From: Pseudocolwellia sp. AS88
GTDB lineage: Bacteria > Pseudomonadota > Gammaproteobacteria > Enterobacterales > Alteromonadaceae
Direction: 5' to 3'
DNA length: 64,000 nucleotides
NCBI RefSeq assembly: GCF_030551755.1
Contig: NZ_JAUPEC010000016.1
Location: 1-64,000 of the forward strand
Each line of letters starts with the position of its first letter. Position 1 is the first letter of the stretch. Positions 35,699 to 45,363 of this stretch are shown one piece after another. The notes under the pieces are model-generated. The model saw only the letters and a list, made by a program, of their open reading frames with translations. It ran no database searches and had not been told where the DNA came from. Both the position numbers and the translations under genes were made by a program.

Positions 35699-36175
35699 AT
35701 GAAAAATGCTTTTTTGCTGTTTGTTTTATTATGGTTTTCGTCAGGCGTTAATGCTCACGGTTTTGACTATTCAGTGATTGTGTTAACAGAAAAAGAAAAT
35801 AATACGTGGAATTTACACCTTACTTCATCACTTGATGCTTTTAGAAAAGAAGTAAAAATACACTTTGCTGACACCCCGTACACTACGCCTGAGGAGTTTA
35901 ATGAACAATTACTTAAACATATAGGTAGTACTTTGCAAATTAAGGTTAAGGGGGAAAGTATTAGTTTAGGTGATGGCAAGGTCACTTTAGGCCATGAAAC
36001 TTCTATCGCTTTTAAAAAAATTCAAATACCGAATACAGCCAAAGCTGTTCAGTTAATTAATGGGGCAGTTAATGATATATACAGACACACAACAAAGCTA
36101 TTTGTTCATCGATTAGGTAAAGATAAAAAGTCATACATTTTAAACAAGGCGAATGACTTTACTGCTGAGATATAA
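35699..36175 (+). CDS. Exported protein, DUF6702-like
   Basis: 158 residues with a clean signal peptide (FSSGVNAHG, cleavage near NA-HG). The mature part is a small beta-rich domain with Thr/Ser strands (WNLHLTSSLDAFRKEVK, IQIPNTAKAVQL). Size and layout recall the DUF6702 family, with low certainty. It lies 70 bp after the YHYH gene but beyond that gene's terminator. Possible partner of it (inference from position only). Confidence 0.6.
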   Translation: MKNAFLLFVLLWFSSGVNAHGFDYSVIVLTEKENNTWNLHLTSSLDAFRKEVKIHFADTPYTTPEEFNEQLLKHIGSTLQIKVKGESISLGDGKVTLGHETSIAFKKIQIPNTAKAVQLINGAVNDIYRHTTKLFVHRLGKDKKSYILNKANDFTAEI

Positions 36176-36385
36176 AAATAAAAAACTAAATACTTTACTA
36201 AACAGCCACTGATAATCTAACAGGGATGATCCTGTTGAAATAGTTAATGATGAAAAATAACAGAGACCATATTTAGTTTTTGAACTTATATTAATCAAGG
36301 ATTACCTTTATCTTCGCATGTCTATTCCTTATTAAATAAGTTAATAGTTATTTCTAACTTATTTCTGTAAATTGAATTACATATT

Positions 36386-36820
36386 ATGTATCACGATTTG
36401 TTTGTTAAGGAGAGGTCTTTGTTATATCCGATGTTTTTAATGGTGTTGTTAACTTTTGTTGTAGGTTTTATTACCGTTAAAGTTAGATTTGCTAGTGTAA
36501 AAAGTGGAGAGGTAAGTGCTAAGTATTTTAAGCTAATGGATGGTGGGAATGTTCCTGAAATAGTAACAAAAACCTCTCGTAATTTTAACAATCAATTTGA
36601 AGTGCCTGTTTTATTTTATGTTGTGTGCTGCTTATATATTAGTTTAGGTATTGAGAGTGATGTAGCTGTCGTTTTTTCTTGGTTATTTGTTATATCGCGA
36701 ATGGTACATTCTTATATTCATCTTACTTATAACTATATAATTCATCGTATGCTGTCATTTTGGGCTGGGTTAATGTTTGTTTTAGGTTTGTGGCTCATTC
36801 TATTTATCAATCAAATTTAA
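36386..36820 (+). CDS. MAPEG family membrane protein
   Basis: 144 residues with four helices. The MAPEG pattern is clear: SRNFNNQFEVPVLFYV (Asn/Glu glutathione-binding region) and SRMVHSYIHLTYN. Eukaryotic relatives make leukotrienes or conjugate glutathione; bacterial roles are mostly unknown. The ATG follows AATTACATATT without a strong ribosome site. A second in-frame Met (MFLMVLL) also exists. Confidence 0.88.
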   Translation: MYHDLFVKERSLLYPMFLMVLLTFVVGFITVKVRFASVKSGEVSAKYFKLMDGGNVPEIVTKTSRNFNNQFEVPVLFYVVCCLYISLGIESDVAVVFSWLFVISRMVHSYIHLTYNYIIHRMLSFWAGLMFVLGLWLILFINQI

Positions 36821-37085
36821 AGCTTTTGCTTCTTTAAGTGAACTATTTAACTATTTTTAGAATAAGAATCGAGCAATTTATTTAATCTATACTACTCTTA
36901 ACTGCCATGTTTGAGTTTTTGTTAACCGTTTTACGTCGATAAAATTTACACTTAATTTTCTGGTTTTATCTTTTTGGAATTCTAATAACTTAAAACCAAT
37001 AACTTAATAAAGTTGGCATCAAAAATGCTTTATTGAGTCCAATGTATAAATCATATTGTTGTATCATCCTATAAGGGAGAGTTTT

Positions 37086-37742
37086 ATGAGTATTAAAGTT
37101 TTAAGAAATATTGTTTTAGGTTCTATTGTGTCTGTGTTTTGTGCCGCTACTGTCAATGCTAACCTGATAGTCAATGGAAGTTTTGAAGAGTCTACTGGTT
37201 CTGCTTTAGGCGGTGGTAACGGTTGGAGTTTCTATAGCTCTGATGATGTTAATGGCTGGGACGGAAGTAATATCGAATTATGGGGCACGTTAGGAATCGA
37301 TTCTTACCAAGGTGATTATCATGCTGAACTTGCAGCTGCCGGTAGAAATAACGGAGCTTGGTCTATATCTCAAACATTTGCTACTGAAATAGGTCAAACA
37401 TACGAACTATTTTTTGCTTATAGCGCACGATTAGGTTCAGGTACTGCTAGTAACGAAAGTTTCAGCGTTAGTGTAGACAATCTAACTTCAGTTTTAGATG
37501 ACCATATTGTTGGTGAGTGGAGTATATTCACTAATAGTTTTGTTGCTGATGATGAATTTGCTACTTTAACATTTACTTCTATTAGCCAACAAAGAAATAC
37601 CTACGGTAACTTTTTAGATGATATTAGTGTTGTTGCTGTTTCAAATGGTCCAGCAGCTTTTGCAGTACCTGAACCTGGAACTTTAGCTTTATTTGGCTTG
37701 AGTGTATTTGGTTTAGTAGCTGCTAGAAGAAAAATGAAATAA
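37086..37742 (+). CDS. PEP-CTERM sorted exported protein
   Basis: 218 residues. Signal peptide (to about residue 23), then a beta-sandwich-like body (LIVNGSFEESTGS, GDYHAELAAAG) of the DUF642-like style seen in PEP-CTERM proteins, and the sorting tail VPEPGTLALFGLSVFGLVAARRK: VPEPG, hydrophobic helix, basic end. Such proteins are cut and anchored by an exosortase, which would be encoded elsewhere. ATG 37086 follows AAGGGAGAG and is preferred to 37056. Ends at a terminator. Confidence 0.9.
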   Translation: MSIKVLRNIVLGSIVSVFCAATVNANLIVNGSFEESTGSALGGGNGWSFYSSDDVNGWDGSNIELWGTLGIDSYQGDYHAELAAAGRNNGAWSISQTFATEIGQTYELFFAYSARLGSGTASNESFSVSVDNLTSVLDDHIVGEWSIFTNSFVADDEFATLTFTSISQQRNTYGNFLDDISVVAVSNGPAAFAVPEPGTLALFGLSVFGLVAARRKMK

Positions 37743-37765
37743 ATCATTTTCGAATTGTTTTATGG

Positions 37766-37796
37766 AAGGCTGATCAATTTGATCAGCCTTTTTTAT
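37766..37796. terminator. Terminator after the PEP-CTERM gene
   Basis: AAGGCTGATC (37766-37775), loop AATTT, GATCAGCCTT (37781-37790), then TTTT. Confidence 0.9.
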
Positions 37797-37899
37797 TTGT
37801 ACTTAACTTATTAGATTTAATACTCGTTATTACGAATATTATTATGTTATCTAATTCAGGTAAGTTACCATGCGCCATTAACCACGATTTATGTAACCT

Positions 37900-38232
37900 A
37901 TGTCTGAAAAAATCATTGAAATAACACACTCAGAGCTTAGCAGCAGTGACGATTTGAATCCTGATATTACCTGTGCAACTTGCCAAGCTTGTTGTTGCAG
38001 ATTAGAAGTGATGATAATTTCAGACACCGGTGTTCCCGAAGAACACATTGCACATGATGAGTGGGGCGGTGAAACGATGCTCCGCTTAGATGATGGTTAT
38101 TGTTCAGCTTTAGATCGTGAAACGTCTATGTGTACTATTTATGAGAATAGACCTTGGACTTGTCGTGAATTTGAAATGGGTTCGTATGAGTGTGAAAATG
38201 AACGAGCAATTCCTGTTGTTTATGTTGATTAA
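37900..38232 (+). CDS. YkgJ-type cysteine cluster protein
   Basis: 110 residues. Zinc- or iron-chelating cysteine cluster: CATCQACCC near residue 27, then CSALDRETSMCTIYENRPWTC with the conserved C ... CxxYxxRPxxC pattern (key Cys at CSALD, MCTIY and RPWTC). The family is often described as a putative zinc- or iron-chelating domain. Cytoplasmic, function unknown. Single gene. Confidence 0.9.
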   Translation: MSEKIIEITHSELSSSDDLNPDITCATCQACCCRLEVMIISDTGVPEEHIAHDEWGGETMLRLDDGYCSALDRETSMCTIYENRPWTCREFEMGSYECENERAIPVVYVD

Positions 38233-38528
38233 CTCTTTAAATTACACCATCTAACTACTGCATTACATTATTTGTATTGTTACTCCTTCACTTTCTATAG
38301 TTATCACCTAACATCAGTTTATCTGCCTGCATCCTAAACAGTTTTGAAATTACTTGCTGTCGTTTGTTTTAACCCAACTCTGTGAATTTCAGTCAAGTTT
38401 ATCTTTATTTCAATTGAGCTATAAACTTTTATACGGTAAGTTTAAGGTAATTCAATAATCAAATTTCAAACAGATCAACCAATTAGGCTGTTTGTTAATA
38501 TTTGGCTTATAAGCCTGTAGTAGGAATT

Positions 38529-39455
38529 ATGCATCACTTAATCGCTAATGTTGTTCAGCAAGTAGGTTCTATCGTCATCGGCAAGGAACCTGAAATTCGA
38601 CTTTCTTTAGCGTGCTTATTTGCTAAAGGTCATATTCTTATTGAAGATTTACCTGGAATGGGTAAAACAACATTAGCCCAAGTACTTTCAAAAACACTTG
38701 GTTTATCTTATCAGCGTACTCAATTTACTAGTGATATGCTACCGTCTGATGTTGTGGGGATTTCTATCTTCGATACAGACAAAAATGCTTTTACTTTACA
38801 TAAAGGGCCTATTTTCAATCAAGTCGTATTAGCTGATGAAATTAATAGAGCTAGCCCCAAAACACAAAGTGCTTTGCTTGAAGCAATGGAAAGTGCCCAT
38901 GTAAGTATTGATGGGAAAACGTATGCGTTACCTGAACCTTTCTTTGTTATAGCCACACAAAACCCGCTGTTTCATTCTGGCACTTATCCGTTACCTGAGT
39001 CGCAATTAGATCGTTTTACTATGCGTATTACTTTAGGTTTTCCGAGTTTAGAGGCTGAGAAGAAAATATTAGCAAATAGTAATAATCGAGAAGATATTAA
39101 TAACCTAAAGGCTTGTATTACTGCTGAGCAGTTACTTGATATTCAAAAGTTAATTGAAGATGTTCATGTTTCTGAGTCTATTTTGGAATATGTGATCGCC
39201 CTGTGTCAGGTATCTCGTAAAAATATAGGTAACGTTAATCCGTTATCGCCCAGAGCTGGTAAGGCTTTATTAGCATCAGCAAAAGCTTGGGCGTTTATGG
39301 ACAATAGAGACCATGTGTTACCACAAGACATTCAAGCCGTATTCGAAGCTGTATGTGAACACAGATTAGATACTACAGGTTCTATTTCAATGGGTAATGA
39401 AATGAGCGCAGCCAAAAATATTTTACAACAAGTCGATCCAACAAATCCTCTATGA
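38529..39455 (+). CDS. MoxR-family AAA ATPase
   Basis: 308 residues. Walker A in LPGMGKTTLAQ, Walker B VVLADEINR, sensor region ATQNPLFHSGTYPLPESQLDRF and the C-terminal helical lid (NPLSPRAGKALLASAKAW). MoxR ATPases act as chaperones for envelope or metal enzymes. It begins a three-gene operon with DUF58 and transglutaminase proteins (ATGA overlap next), a conserved trio. ATG 38529 has TAGGAA just upstream and is preferred to the TTG at 38502. The 296 bp before it show no other gene. Confidence 0.93.
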   Translation: MHHLIANVVQQVGSIVIGKEPEIRLSLACLFAKGHILIEDLPGMGKTTLAQVLSKTLGLSYQRTQFTSDMLPSDVVGISIFDTDKNAFTLHKGPIFNQVVLADEINRASPKTQSALLEAMESAHVSIDGKTYALPEPFFVIATQNPLFHSGTYPLPESQLDRFTMRITLGFPSLEAEKKILANSNNREDINNLKACITAEQLLDIQKLIEDVHVSESILEYVIALCQVSRKNIGNVNPLSPRAGKALLASAKAWAFMDNRDHVLPQDIQAVFEAVCEHRLDTTGSISMGNEMSAAKNILQQVDPTNPL

Positions 39456-40465
39456 CAGCTAAGCCCGAATCTTCAAACATTAAACAATGGTTTAGAAAAC
39501 GCTTTAATAAGTGGCTGAATCAAAGGATACCTGCATCACATAAACAAAGCTTAGGTAATAAAAACATATTTATTGTGCCCACTAAGTTTGGCTATGCGTA
39601 TGTTTTTTCTGTATTGATCCTTTTTCTTTTAGGTACTAACTACCAAAATAATCTCATCATCTTAATGAGTTATTTATTTGCTAGCGTGTTTTTAACTTCA
39701 ATGATGTACAGCTTTTTCAATTTATCGCGTTTGCAGTTCATTTTTAATAGTAAGGTTACCGCTTATGCGACTCAAACTGTAACGATACCTTTATCAATTA
39801 TTAGTAAAAAACCACGTTTCAATATCAGCTTTGTATTTGAAGACAACGAAAAAGCATATGCAGACATGATTAACTCGGGTGAGTCTGAAATTAACATTCC
39901 TTTTCAAGCATTAACTCGCGGAGTTAATAATCCTGGTCGATTAAAAATCTCAAGTGAATATGCTTTTGGTTTATTTGTTTGTTGGACACATCTCGATTTT
40001 GCTTGTGAAGTATTAACTTACCCAGAAAAGAAGGTGTTTAATCATATTAAACAAGATGTTTCAGATCTTCATGAAGAATTAAATGGTAATACTATTTCTG
40101 AAGGTGGTGATGATTTTGGCGAACTTAGGCAATACAAGCAGGGTGAATCGAATGCTCAAATTGCTTGGAAACAACTTGCTCGCGGACAAGGTTGGTTAAC
40201 TAAAACAACGCAACAAGAACTTGGAAGTACAATTTGGTTAACATTACAACAATTACCGGCAGCGCCAATTGAAACTAAATTAGAGATGTTGTGCTTTTTA
40301 ATACTCGATCATCATAAGAGTAATATTCCTTTTGGTTTAGAACTCGATAATCTTCAAATTTCACCATCTACAGGCAGTTTACATTTAAAAAATTGCCTAC
40401 AAGCCTTAGCTTTATACGGAAAAGGACAGTCTTATTCCTCCTTCAATGTTGAGGCGAAACACTAA
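39452..40465 (+). CDS. DUF58 domain membrane protein
   Basis: 337 residues. Two N-terminal transmembrane helices (YAYVFSVLILFLLGTNY and the following one), then a beta-rich region and the DUF58 motif ending in GGDDFGELRQYKQGESNAQIAWK (key parts DFGELRQY, GE, IAWK). DUF58 proteins partner with MoxR ATPases. Start overlaps the MoxR stop (ATGA) and its end overlaps the transglutaminase start by one base. Confidence 0.92.
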   Translation: MTAKPESSNIKQWFRKRFNKWLNQRIPASHKQSLGNKNIFIVPTKFGYAYVFSVLILFLLGTNYQNNLIILMSYLFASVFLTSMMYSFFNLSRLQFIFNSKVTAYATQTVTIPLSIISKKPRFNISFVFEDNEKAYADMINSGESEINIPFQALTRGVNNPGRLKISSEYAFGLFVCWTHLDFACEVLTYPEKKVFNHIKQDVSDLHEELNGNTISEGGDDFGELRQYKQGESNAQIAWKQLARGQGWLTKTTQQELGSTIWLTLQQLPAAPIETKLEMLCFLILDHHKSNIPFGLELDNLQISPSTGSLHLKNCLQALALYGKGQSYSSFNVEAKH

Positions 40466-42573
40466 TGTTATTTAAAAAACGCTTAAACAAAAATAACAGT
40501 GCAAGTGCATATCAACAAGACTTTAACTTAAGTCAGCAAAGTGTTTTGTTGCTTATTATTTGTCAGTTTGTGAATTTGTTAACGTTATCGTTTGAACTGT
40601 CGTGGTGGATGTTATCTATTATCGCAATATGTTTAGGCTGGCAGTTATCTATTTTTAAAAAGCTTACTCAAAAGCCTAATAAAGTGCTAATTGGCATATT
40701 GTCTGTAACTGGCTGTATTCTGCTGGCTTTAACATCTCAAGCATTAGGTTTGCTGTCAACCATGTTACATTTACTGTGTTTGTCGTATGTTTTAAAAAGT
40801 TTTGAGTTAAATAAAAGAGGTGATTTTTATCAAATGATCCTACTTGGTTTATTTGTATTAATTGCCTCGTTAATTTTCCAACAATCTTTGTATTTTGCCA
40901 TTATCCTTTCTCTTATCATCATCTTTAACTTTACATTAATTATCGGTTATTTTGCTCCATCTAAAAAATATTCTGCTAACTTAAATATAGCTGCAAAAAT
41001 ATTCCTACAAAGTGCACCATTAGCTATCTGCTTGTTTTTTGTATTTCCTAAACTAGCACCTTTATGGGCAGTTCCAACAGCAAAAAGCGCTAAAACTGGC
41101 TTATCTGATTCAGTTAAAGTTGGTGATATTGCAAATCTTGCTTTGTCTGATGAATTGGCTTTTAGAGTTAAGTTTGACAATCAAGTACCTGCATATTCGC
41201 AAATGTATTGGCGAACAATTGTCATGGAAAGGTTTGATGGCCAATCATGGAAAACAGGTTTGGGTGGTCTACTAGAAGATCGACTTGATAATAAATCAGG
41301 CCGTAATATTGTTTACCAATACTTTTTTGATCCGGCTAATGCTTCGGGTAAGACGTTTGATTATCAAGTGATCACTTCACCTACATATCAAAACTGGTTA
41401 TACGCTTTAGACCTAGCAAGAGTTGATACAAATAGAACTCAAGGTAATGAAATCTATCATCGTCAAGACTATTCTCTTTATAGCAAGAAACCAATTACAC
41501 AAAATACAAGCTACTACGTAACGAGTTACGTTGAAATGCCATTAGCTATTGATATAAATGATTATTCTTATCAGCGTAATTTAGACATTCCAGAAAGCAG
41601 TAACCCGAGATTAGTTGAAAAAGCCCAAGGTTTACGCGCTAAATATACTAACGATAAACAAGGTAATGCAGATCTGATCCAAGAAGTATTAACCACATTC
41701 AATCAAGACGTTTATCGATACACTCTTAATCCACCGAGATTAGATAACAATAGCCTCGACCAATTCTATTTTGAAACTAAGGCAGGGTTTTGTGAACATT
41801 TTGCTAGTAGCTTTACATTTTTGATGCGTGCTGCTGGTATTCCTTCGCGTTTAGTAACAGGTTACATGGGCGGTGAATATAATGCGCAAGGTAGTTACTT
41901 TAGTGTTTATCAACGTGATGCGCATGCTTGGAGTGAAGTTTGGCTTAAAGATAAAGGTTGGATAAGAGTAGATCCAACAGCGGCGATAAACCCTGAACGT
42001 GTTGAACGCGGTTTTTCTGATGAGTTATTACGAGAGCAAGCAGCATCTTCAAATGATGCTTTTTCGTTATTACGTTACAGCAACAATAACCCTTTAATTA
42101 ACGCGATTAGGTTACAACTTGAAGCCCTAGACTATAATTGGACACGTTGGGTTATTGGTTATACAGCGGATAAACAAAATCAGTTTTTAGCGCAACTCGC
42201 ATTGGCGTTTAAATCTTTAAAAGACATCGAATTTATTAGCGTTATTAAAAGTGGTCTGTTGTTATTAAGTGCTTTAATTTTATGGTGGGTTATAAGACAA
42301 ATTAATGCAGCAAGGCAACCTCATTCAAATAATTACTTTTATCAACTTATCATAGAAAAACTTAGCAAGCAGGGCGTCCATAAACCATTAGATATGACGC
42401 CTAAAGATTTTGTTTTAGTGATCAAACAACAACTACCTGAAATCGCTTTTGAATTTGCAAAGTTTAGCCAGCTTTATAGCTCGTTAGAATATCAAGCGTT
42501 AGACGATAAGCAAAAACAAGTGACAAGTAAGGCATTTAAACTAAGTTATAAACGTATTCAAGCTAAGTTGTAG
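40465..42573 (+). CDS. TgpA-type transglutaminase-like membrane protein (DUF3488/DUF4129)
   Basis: 702 residues. Five to seven N-terminal transmembrane helices, a DUF3488-like loop, then a periplasmic transglutaminase-like domain with the Cys-His-Asp triad: FCEHFASSF (Cys), RDAHAWSEVW (His), GWIRVDPTA (Asp), and a last helix before a C-terminal domain. The Pseudomonas relative TgpA is essential and periplasmic. Third gene of the MoxR operon. Confidence 0.92.
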   Translation: MLFKKRLNKNNSASAYQQDFNLSQQSVLLLIICQFVNLLTLSFELSWWMLSIIAICLGWQLSIFKKLTQKPNKVLIGILSVTGCILLALTSQALGLLSTMLHLLCLSYVLKSFELNKRGDFYQMILLGLFVLIASLIFQQSLYFAIILSLIIIFNFTLIIGYFAPSKKYSANLNIAAKIFLQSAPLAICLFFVFPKLAPLWAVPTAKSAKTGLSDSVKVGDIANLALSDELAFRVKFDNQVPAYSQMYWRTIVMERFDGQSWKTGLGGLLEDRLDNKSGRNIVYQYFFDPANASGKTFDYQVITSPTYQNWLYALDLARVDTNRTQGNEIYHRQDYSLYSKKPITQNTSYYVTSYVEMPLAIDINDYSYQRNLDIPESSNPRLVEKAQGLRAKYTNDKQGNADLIQEVLTTFNQDVYRYTLNPPRLDNNSLDQFYFETKAGFCEHFASSFTFLMRAAGIPSRLVTGYMGGEYNAQGSYFSVYQRDAHAWSEVWLKDKGWIRVDPTAAINPERVERGFSDELLREQAASSNDAFSLLRYSNNNPLINAIRLQLEALDYNWTRWVIGYTADKQNQFLAQLALAFKSLKDIEFISVIKSGLLLLSALILWWVIRQINAARQPHSNNYFYQLIIEKLSKQGVHKPLDMTPKDFVLVIKQQLPEIAFEFAKFSQLYSSLEYQALDDKQKQVTSKAFKLSYKRIQAKL

Positions 42574-42612
42574 CGAGTTTGAATTTTATGATTTTCTAGA
42601 AATGAGACTTCT

Positions 42613-43032
42613 GTGACGCAAGATAAATATATAGTTAAACTTGAGAAACCTACAGCTACTGACTTTGTAAACTTACGAAGCAAAGTCGGTTGGGGTGATC
42701 TTGATTCAAAACTTGCCAGCAAAAGTTTAGCTAATTCTTTATTTCATATTACCGTATATGAAAATTCACAACTGATTGGCATGGGACGTGTTGTTGGAGA
42801 TGGTGCAATGTACTTCTATATTCAGGACGTTGTCGTCGAGCCGCAATACCAAAAGCAGGGAATAGGTTCACTGATAATGGAACATATCGAAAGCTATTTA
42901 ACATCGGCAGCATATGAAGGTTCTACCATTGGTCTTTTCTCAGCCAAAGGTAAAGAAGATTTTTATAGTAAATATCATTACTTATTAAGACCAAGTGATT
43001 ATCTAGGTCATGGTATGTGTAAGTTTATTTAA
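42613..43032 (+). CDS. GNAT-family N-acetyltransferase
   Basis: 139 residues. The acetyl-CoA loop is visible as VVEPQYQKQGIGSLIM (QxxGIG), followed by an IGLFSAKGKEDFYSKYHY segment near the end. Cytoplasmic small acetyltransferase with unknown substrate. GTG start 42613; the weak ribosome site (GAGAC) is about seven bases upstream. Same strand as, and 39 bp after, the transglutaminase gene but functionally unrelated. Confidence 0.85.
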   Translation: MTQDKYIVKLEKPTATDFVNLRSKVGWGDLDSKLASKSLANSLFHITVYENSQLIGMGRVVGDGAMYFYIQDVVVEPQYQKQGIGSLIMEHIESYLTSAAYEGSTIGLFSAKGKEDFYSKYHYLLRPSDYLGHGMCKFI

Positions 43033-43468
43033 AAAATCTTAAAGGTTGTAAAATATAGCCTTATTACACCTGTTAATCTATATAGGCTCTTCGATTACAT
43101 TCATTTTATTTGTGTTGTCCTTTCAATATCCTCTTACTTAAAATCCTCGATTTTGACTACTTTTACTTTTGATTTTAGTCTTCGGAGTAAATGACTCACT
43201 CCTATTAAAGAATGCATTTAAATATTTAATACATTAGTGATTGATATAACGCATACAAACTAACTATAATACGAATAGTTATCATTAATATTGGTGTGCT
43301 TGTATTAAAGTTTTGTACGATTTAACAGTATTTATGTAAATCATTATGCTTTGAAATATTAGAGATGTTCCATCTACTACAAGTCTGGGAATCTTAGCTC
43401 ACCATTAATAATAAGCCCTAACAACAATACTTTAACCTTTAATAGATAATAATTAAAAGACCTCAACC
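43033..43468. other. Intergenic region upstream of the iron-uptake trio
   Basis: 436 AT-rich bases with no open frame supported. The only clear element is the Fur-like site at 43274-43286. Confidence 0.55.
43274..43286 (-). promoter_or_regulatory. Fur-box-like operator
   Basis: On the minus strand it reads AATGATAACTATT, close to the AATGATAATnATT core of Fur boxes with one or two mismatches. It lies about 190 bp before the iron-uptake-type trio that starts at 43469, so the position and neighbours both fit. Confidence 0.4.
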
Positions 43469-43756
43469 ATGAACAGTAAGAAAACGTTTACAGCAACACG
43501 GTGGCGTCATTTCAATGCCTGTGTTTTAACTTTAATAGCAGCTGTTGTGATGATCCCAGGAATGACAACTTATATTCCTTTTCAAGAAAGCGAACAAATA
43601 GTTTTACCTATTATGTTATTTCCAATTATTTGGCCAGTATTATTCATTTATTCTTACATGGCTGAAAAAGCATGGCATCCCTTTGTGTTAATGATGTTAG
43701 TGATTATAACGCATGCGCTCTTTAGTTATTTAGCGTTAACAGGGAGCTCAACATGA
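43469..43756 (+). CDS. Small membrane protein of the iron-uptake trio (DUF3649-like)
   Basis: 95 residues with three helices (for example LTLIAAVVMIPGMTTY and FPIIWPVLFIYSYMAEKAW). Its size and place just before PepSY_TM and DUF3325 genes fit the DUF3649 type that often sits beside siderophore receptors. It overlaps the PepSY_TM gene by four bases (ATGA). Function is not proven. Confidence 0.65.
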   Translation: MNSKKTFTATRWRHFNACVLTLIAAVVMIPGMTTYIPFQESEQIVLPIMLFPIIWPVLFIYSYMAEKAWHPFVLMMLVIITHALFSYLALTGSST

Positions 43757-45363
43757 AACCTATAAATCTTAAAAAGTTATTTATGATCCATAGCTGGGTA
43801 GGTGTTATAACCGCTATTTTGCTCTTTATTGTTGCATTTACGGGTGCCATAGCTGTGCTTTCACGTCCAGAATTAAAGATTTGGGCGAATCCAGAAATAC
43901 ATCAATTTGAAAGTGTGCCAGCGGTTAAAATTACAGAACTGGTTAATGAATATCATAAAAAGGTCCCTGAAGATTTTGCTAAGAATATTCATATTTATAT
44001 GCCAAACGGTTACCAAACTCACTTACTTACAATACTGTTTGAGTCTCACGAAGGTGACGAAAACTATGAAGAAGAAACTGCATATGCCTATGAGTTTGAT
44101 CCAATTACATTTGAATTAGTTAATGAATATTATGGTCTAGCACAAGCGTATTATGACAATAGAAAAACGGATGCACCTTCATTTATTGGTCATTTTCATG
44201 CTGATTTGCATCTTGGTCGTCCGATAGGGCTTATATTAACCGGATTTTTAGGGCTCACTTTATTAGTGTCTACAATTACAGGTTTGTTTATTCATCGACA
44301 ATACCTCAAGGAGTTGTTTACTTTTAGACGAAAGAAAGGTCTTGATGTTCTTGTAAGTGATGCTCATAAAGTGATGGGGATTTGGGGGAGTTTGTTTTAT
44401 GGCGTTATCGGTTTTACAGGAGCATTTTTAGGTTTAGCTAATGTCATTTTATTACCTGCCGCTGCTTTTGTTAGTTTTGGTGGAGACCAAGATAAGTTGG
44501 TTGAAACCTTTACTGTAATTCCTACACCAGAGATCAGCCATAAATACCTTCCTACTCAATTAGATTCAATGATAATAGAGACAGAACAACGTTACCCTAA
44601 AGCGTCGATAAGAAACATAACTGTTATGGCCCATAATGACGCTAACGCAGAAGTCTATTTAAGCATATTAGGTGGTGAAGCCGTTCAAACACAGCTAATT
44701 CAATTTAAAGGTGACGGTGAGTTTGTTAAATCTATGAGTACATTAGGTGATATTCCAGGTGTTTCTATACAAGTACTTAACCTGCTTTTTCCTTTACATT
44801 TTGGTAACTTTGGCGGCATATTTGTAAAATTACTTTGGACATTCTTAGGTTTAGCAACAGCTTTATTGCCACTTTCAGGCATGATGATGTGGCTAAGTAA
44901 ACGTACTCGCGGAAGTAATCCTAGTCTTTCCATTGTGGCTTATCAACGCTGGAATCGCGTTATTATTGGTAGTTGTGGAGGATTGGTTCTAGCTTGCGCT
45001 GTTTTATTTCCAGCACAACTGATATTAAATTATGCGGTAGCAGGATCACTGCATAATAACTACTTTGGTCCATTGTTCTTCTACACATGGTTGGCTTGGT
45101 TCGTTCTAGCTGTATTTCCTATTAATTATCATCGATATCTACAACTAACGGTTCTTGTTTTTTCAGTTGCTTGTATTTCTGTGTTACCACTCAATATTAT
45201 GTTGAGTAATAGTCATGCGTTTATGCAAAATAATCACTTTATAACTCTGGTAGATTTGACTTTCTTAGTGCTAGGTATCACAAGTTTCGTGTGGGGAACG
45301 AAAGGCATCAATAAAAGATTGAAAGCTAAAAACACATTAAGATTAGAAGGGCAAATGGCATGA
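43753..45363 (+). CDS. PepSY_TM (PiuB-like) membrane protein
   Basis: 536 residues. Four or so helices around two PepSY-type periplasmic regions. Conserved His-rich positions are seen in IHSWVGVITAI, IGHFHADLHLGR and DAHKVMGIWGSLFYG, as in PepSY_TM iron-uptake proteins. Members of this family reduce or release iron from siderophores in the inner membrane; here that is inferred from the family and the Fur-like site. Overlaps both neighbours by four bases. Confidence 0.88.
   Translation: MKPINLKKLFMIHSWVGVITAILLFIVAFTGAIAVLSRPELKIWANPEIHQFESVPAVKITELVNEYHKKVPEDFAKNIHIYMPNGYQTHLLTILFESHEGDENYEEETAYAYEFDPITFELVNEYYGLAQAYYDNRKTDAPSFIGHFHADLHLGRPIGLILTGFLGLTLLVSTITGLFIHRQYLKELFTFRRKKGLDVLVSDAHKVMGIWGSLFYGVIGFTGAFLGLANVILLPAAAFVSFGGDQDKLVETFTVIPTPEISHKYLPTQLDSMIIETEQRYPKASIRNITVMAHNDANAEVYLSILGGEAVQTQLIQFKGDGEFVKSMSTLGDIPGVSIQVLNLLFPLHFGNFGGIFVKLLWTFLGLATALLPLSGMMMWLSKRTRGSNPSLSIVAYQRWNRVIIGSCGGLVLACAVLFPAQLILNYAVAGSLHNNYFGPLFFYTWLAWFVLAVFPINYHRYLQLTVLVFSVACISVLPLNIMLSNSHAFMQNNHFITLVDLTFLVLGITSFVWGTKGINKRLKAKNTLRLEGQMA

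Noticed and set aside
36219-36236. AACAGG-GATGAT-CCTGTT hairpin
   Set aside because: Only a 6-bp stem with no T-tract after it and no gene ending nearby; likely chance in AT-rich DNA.
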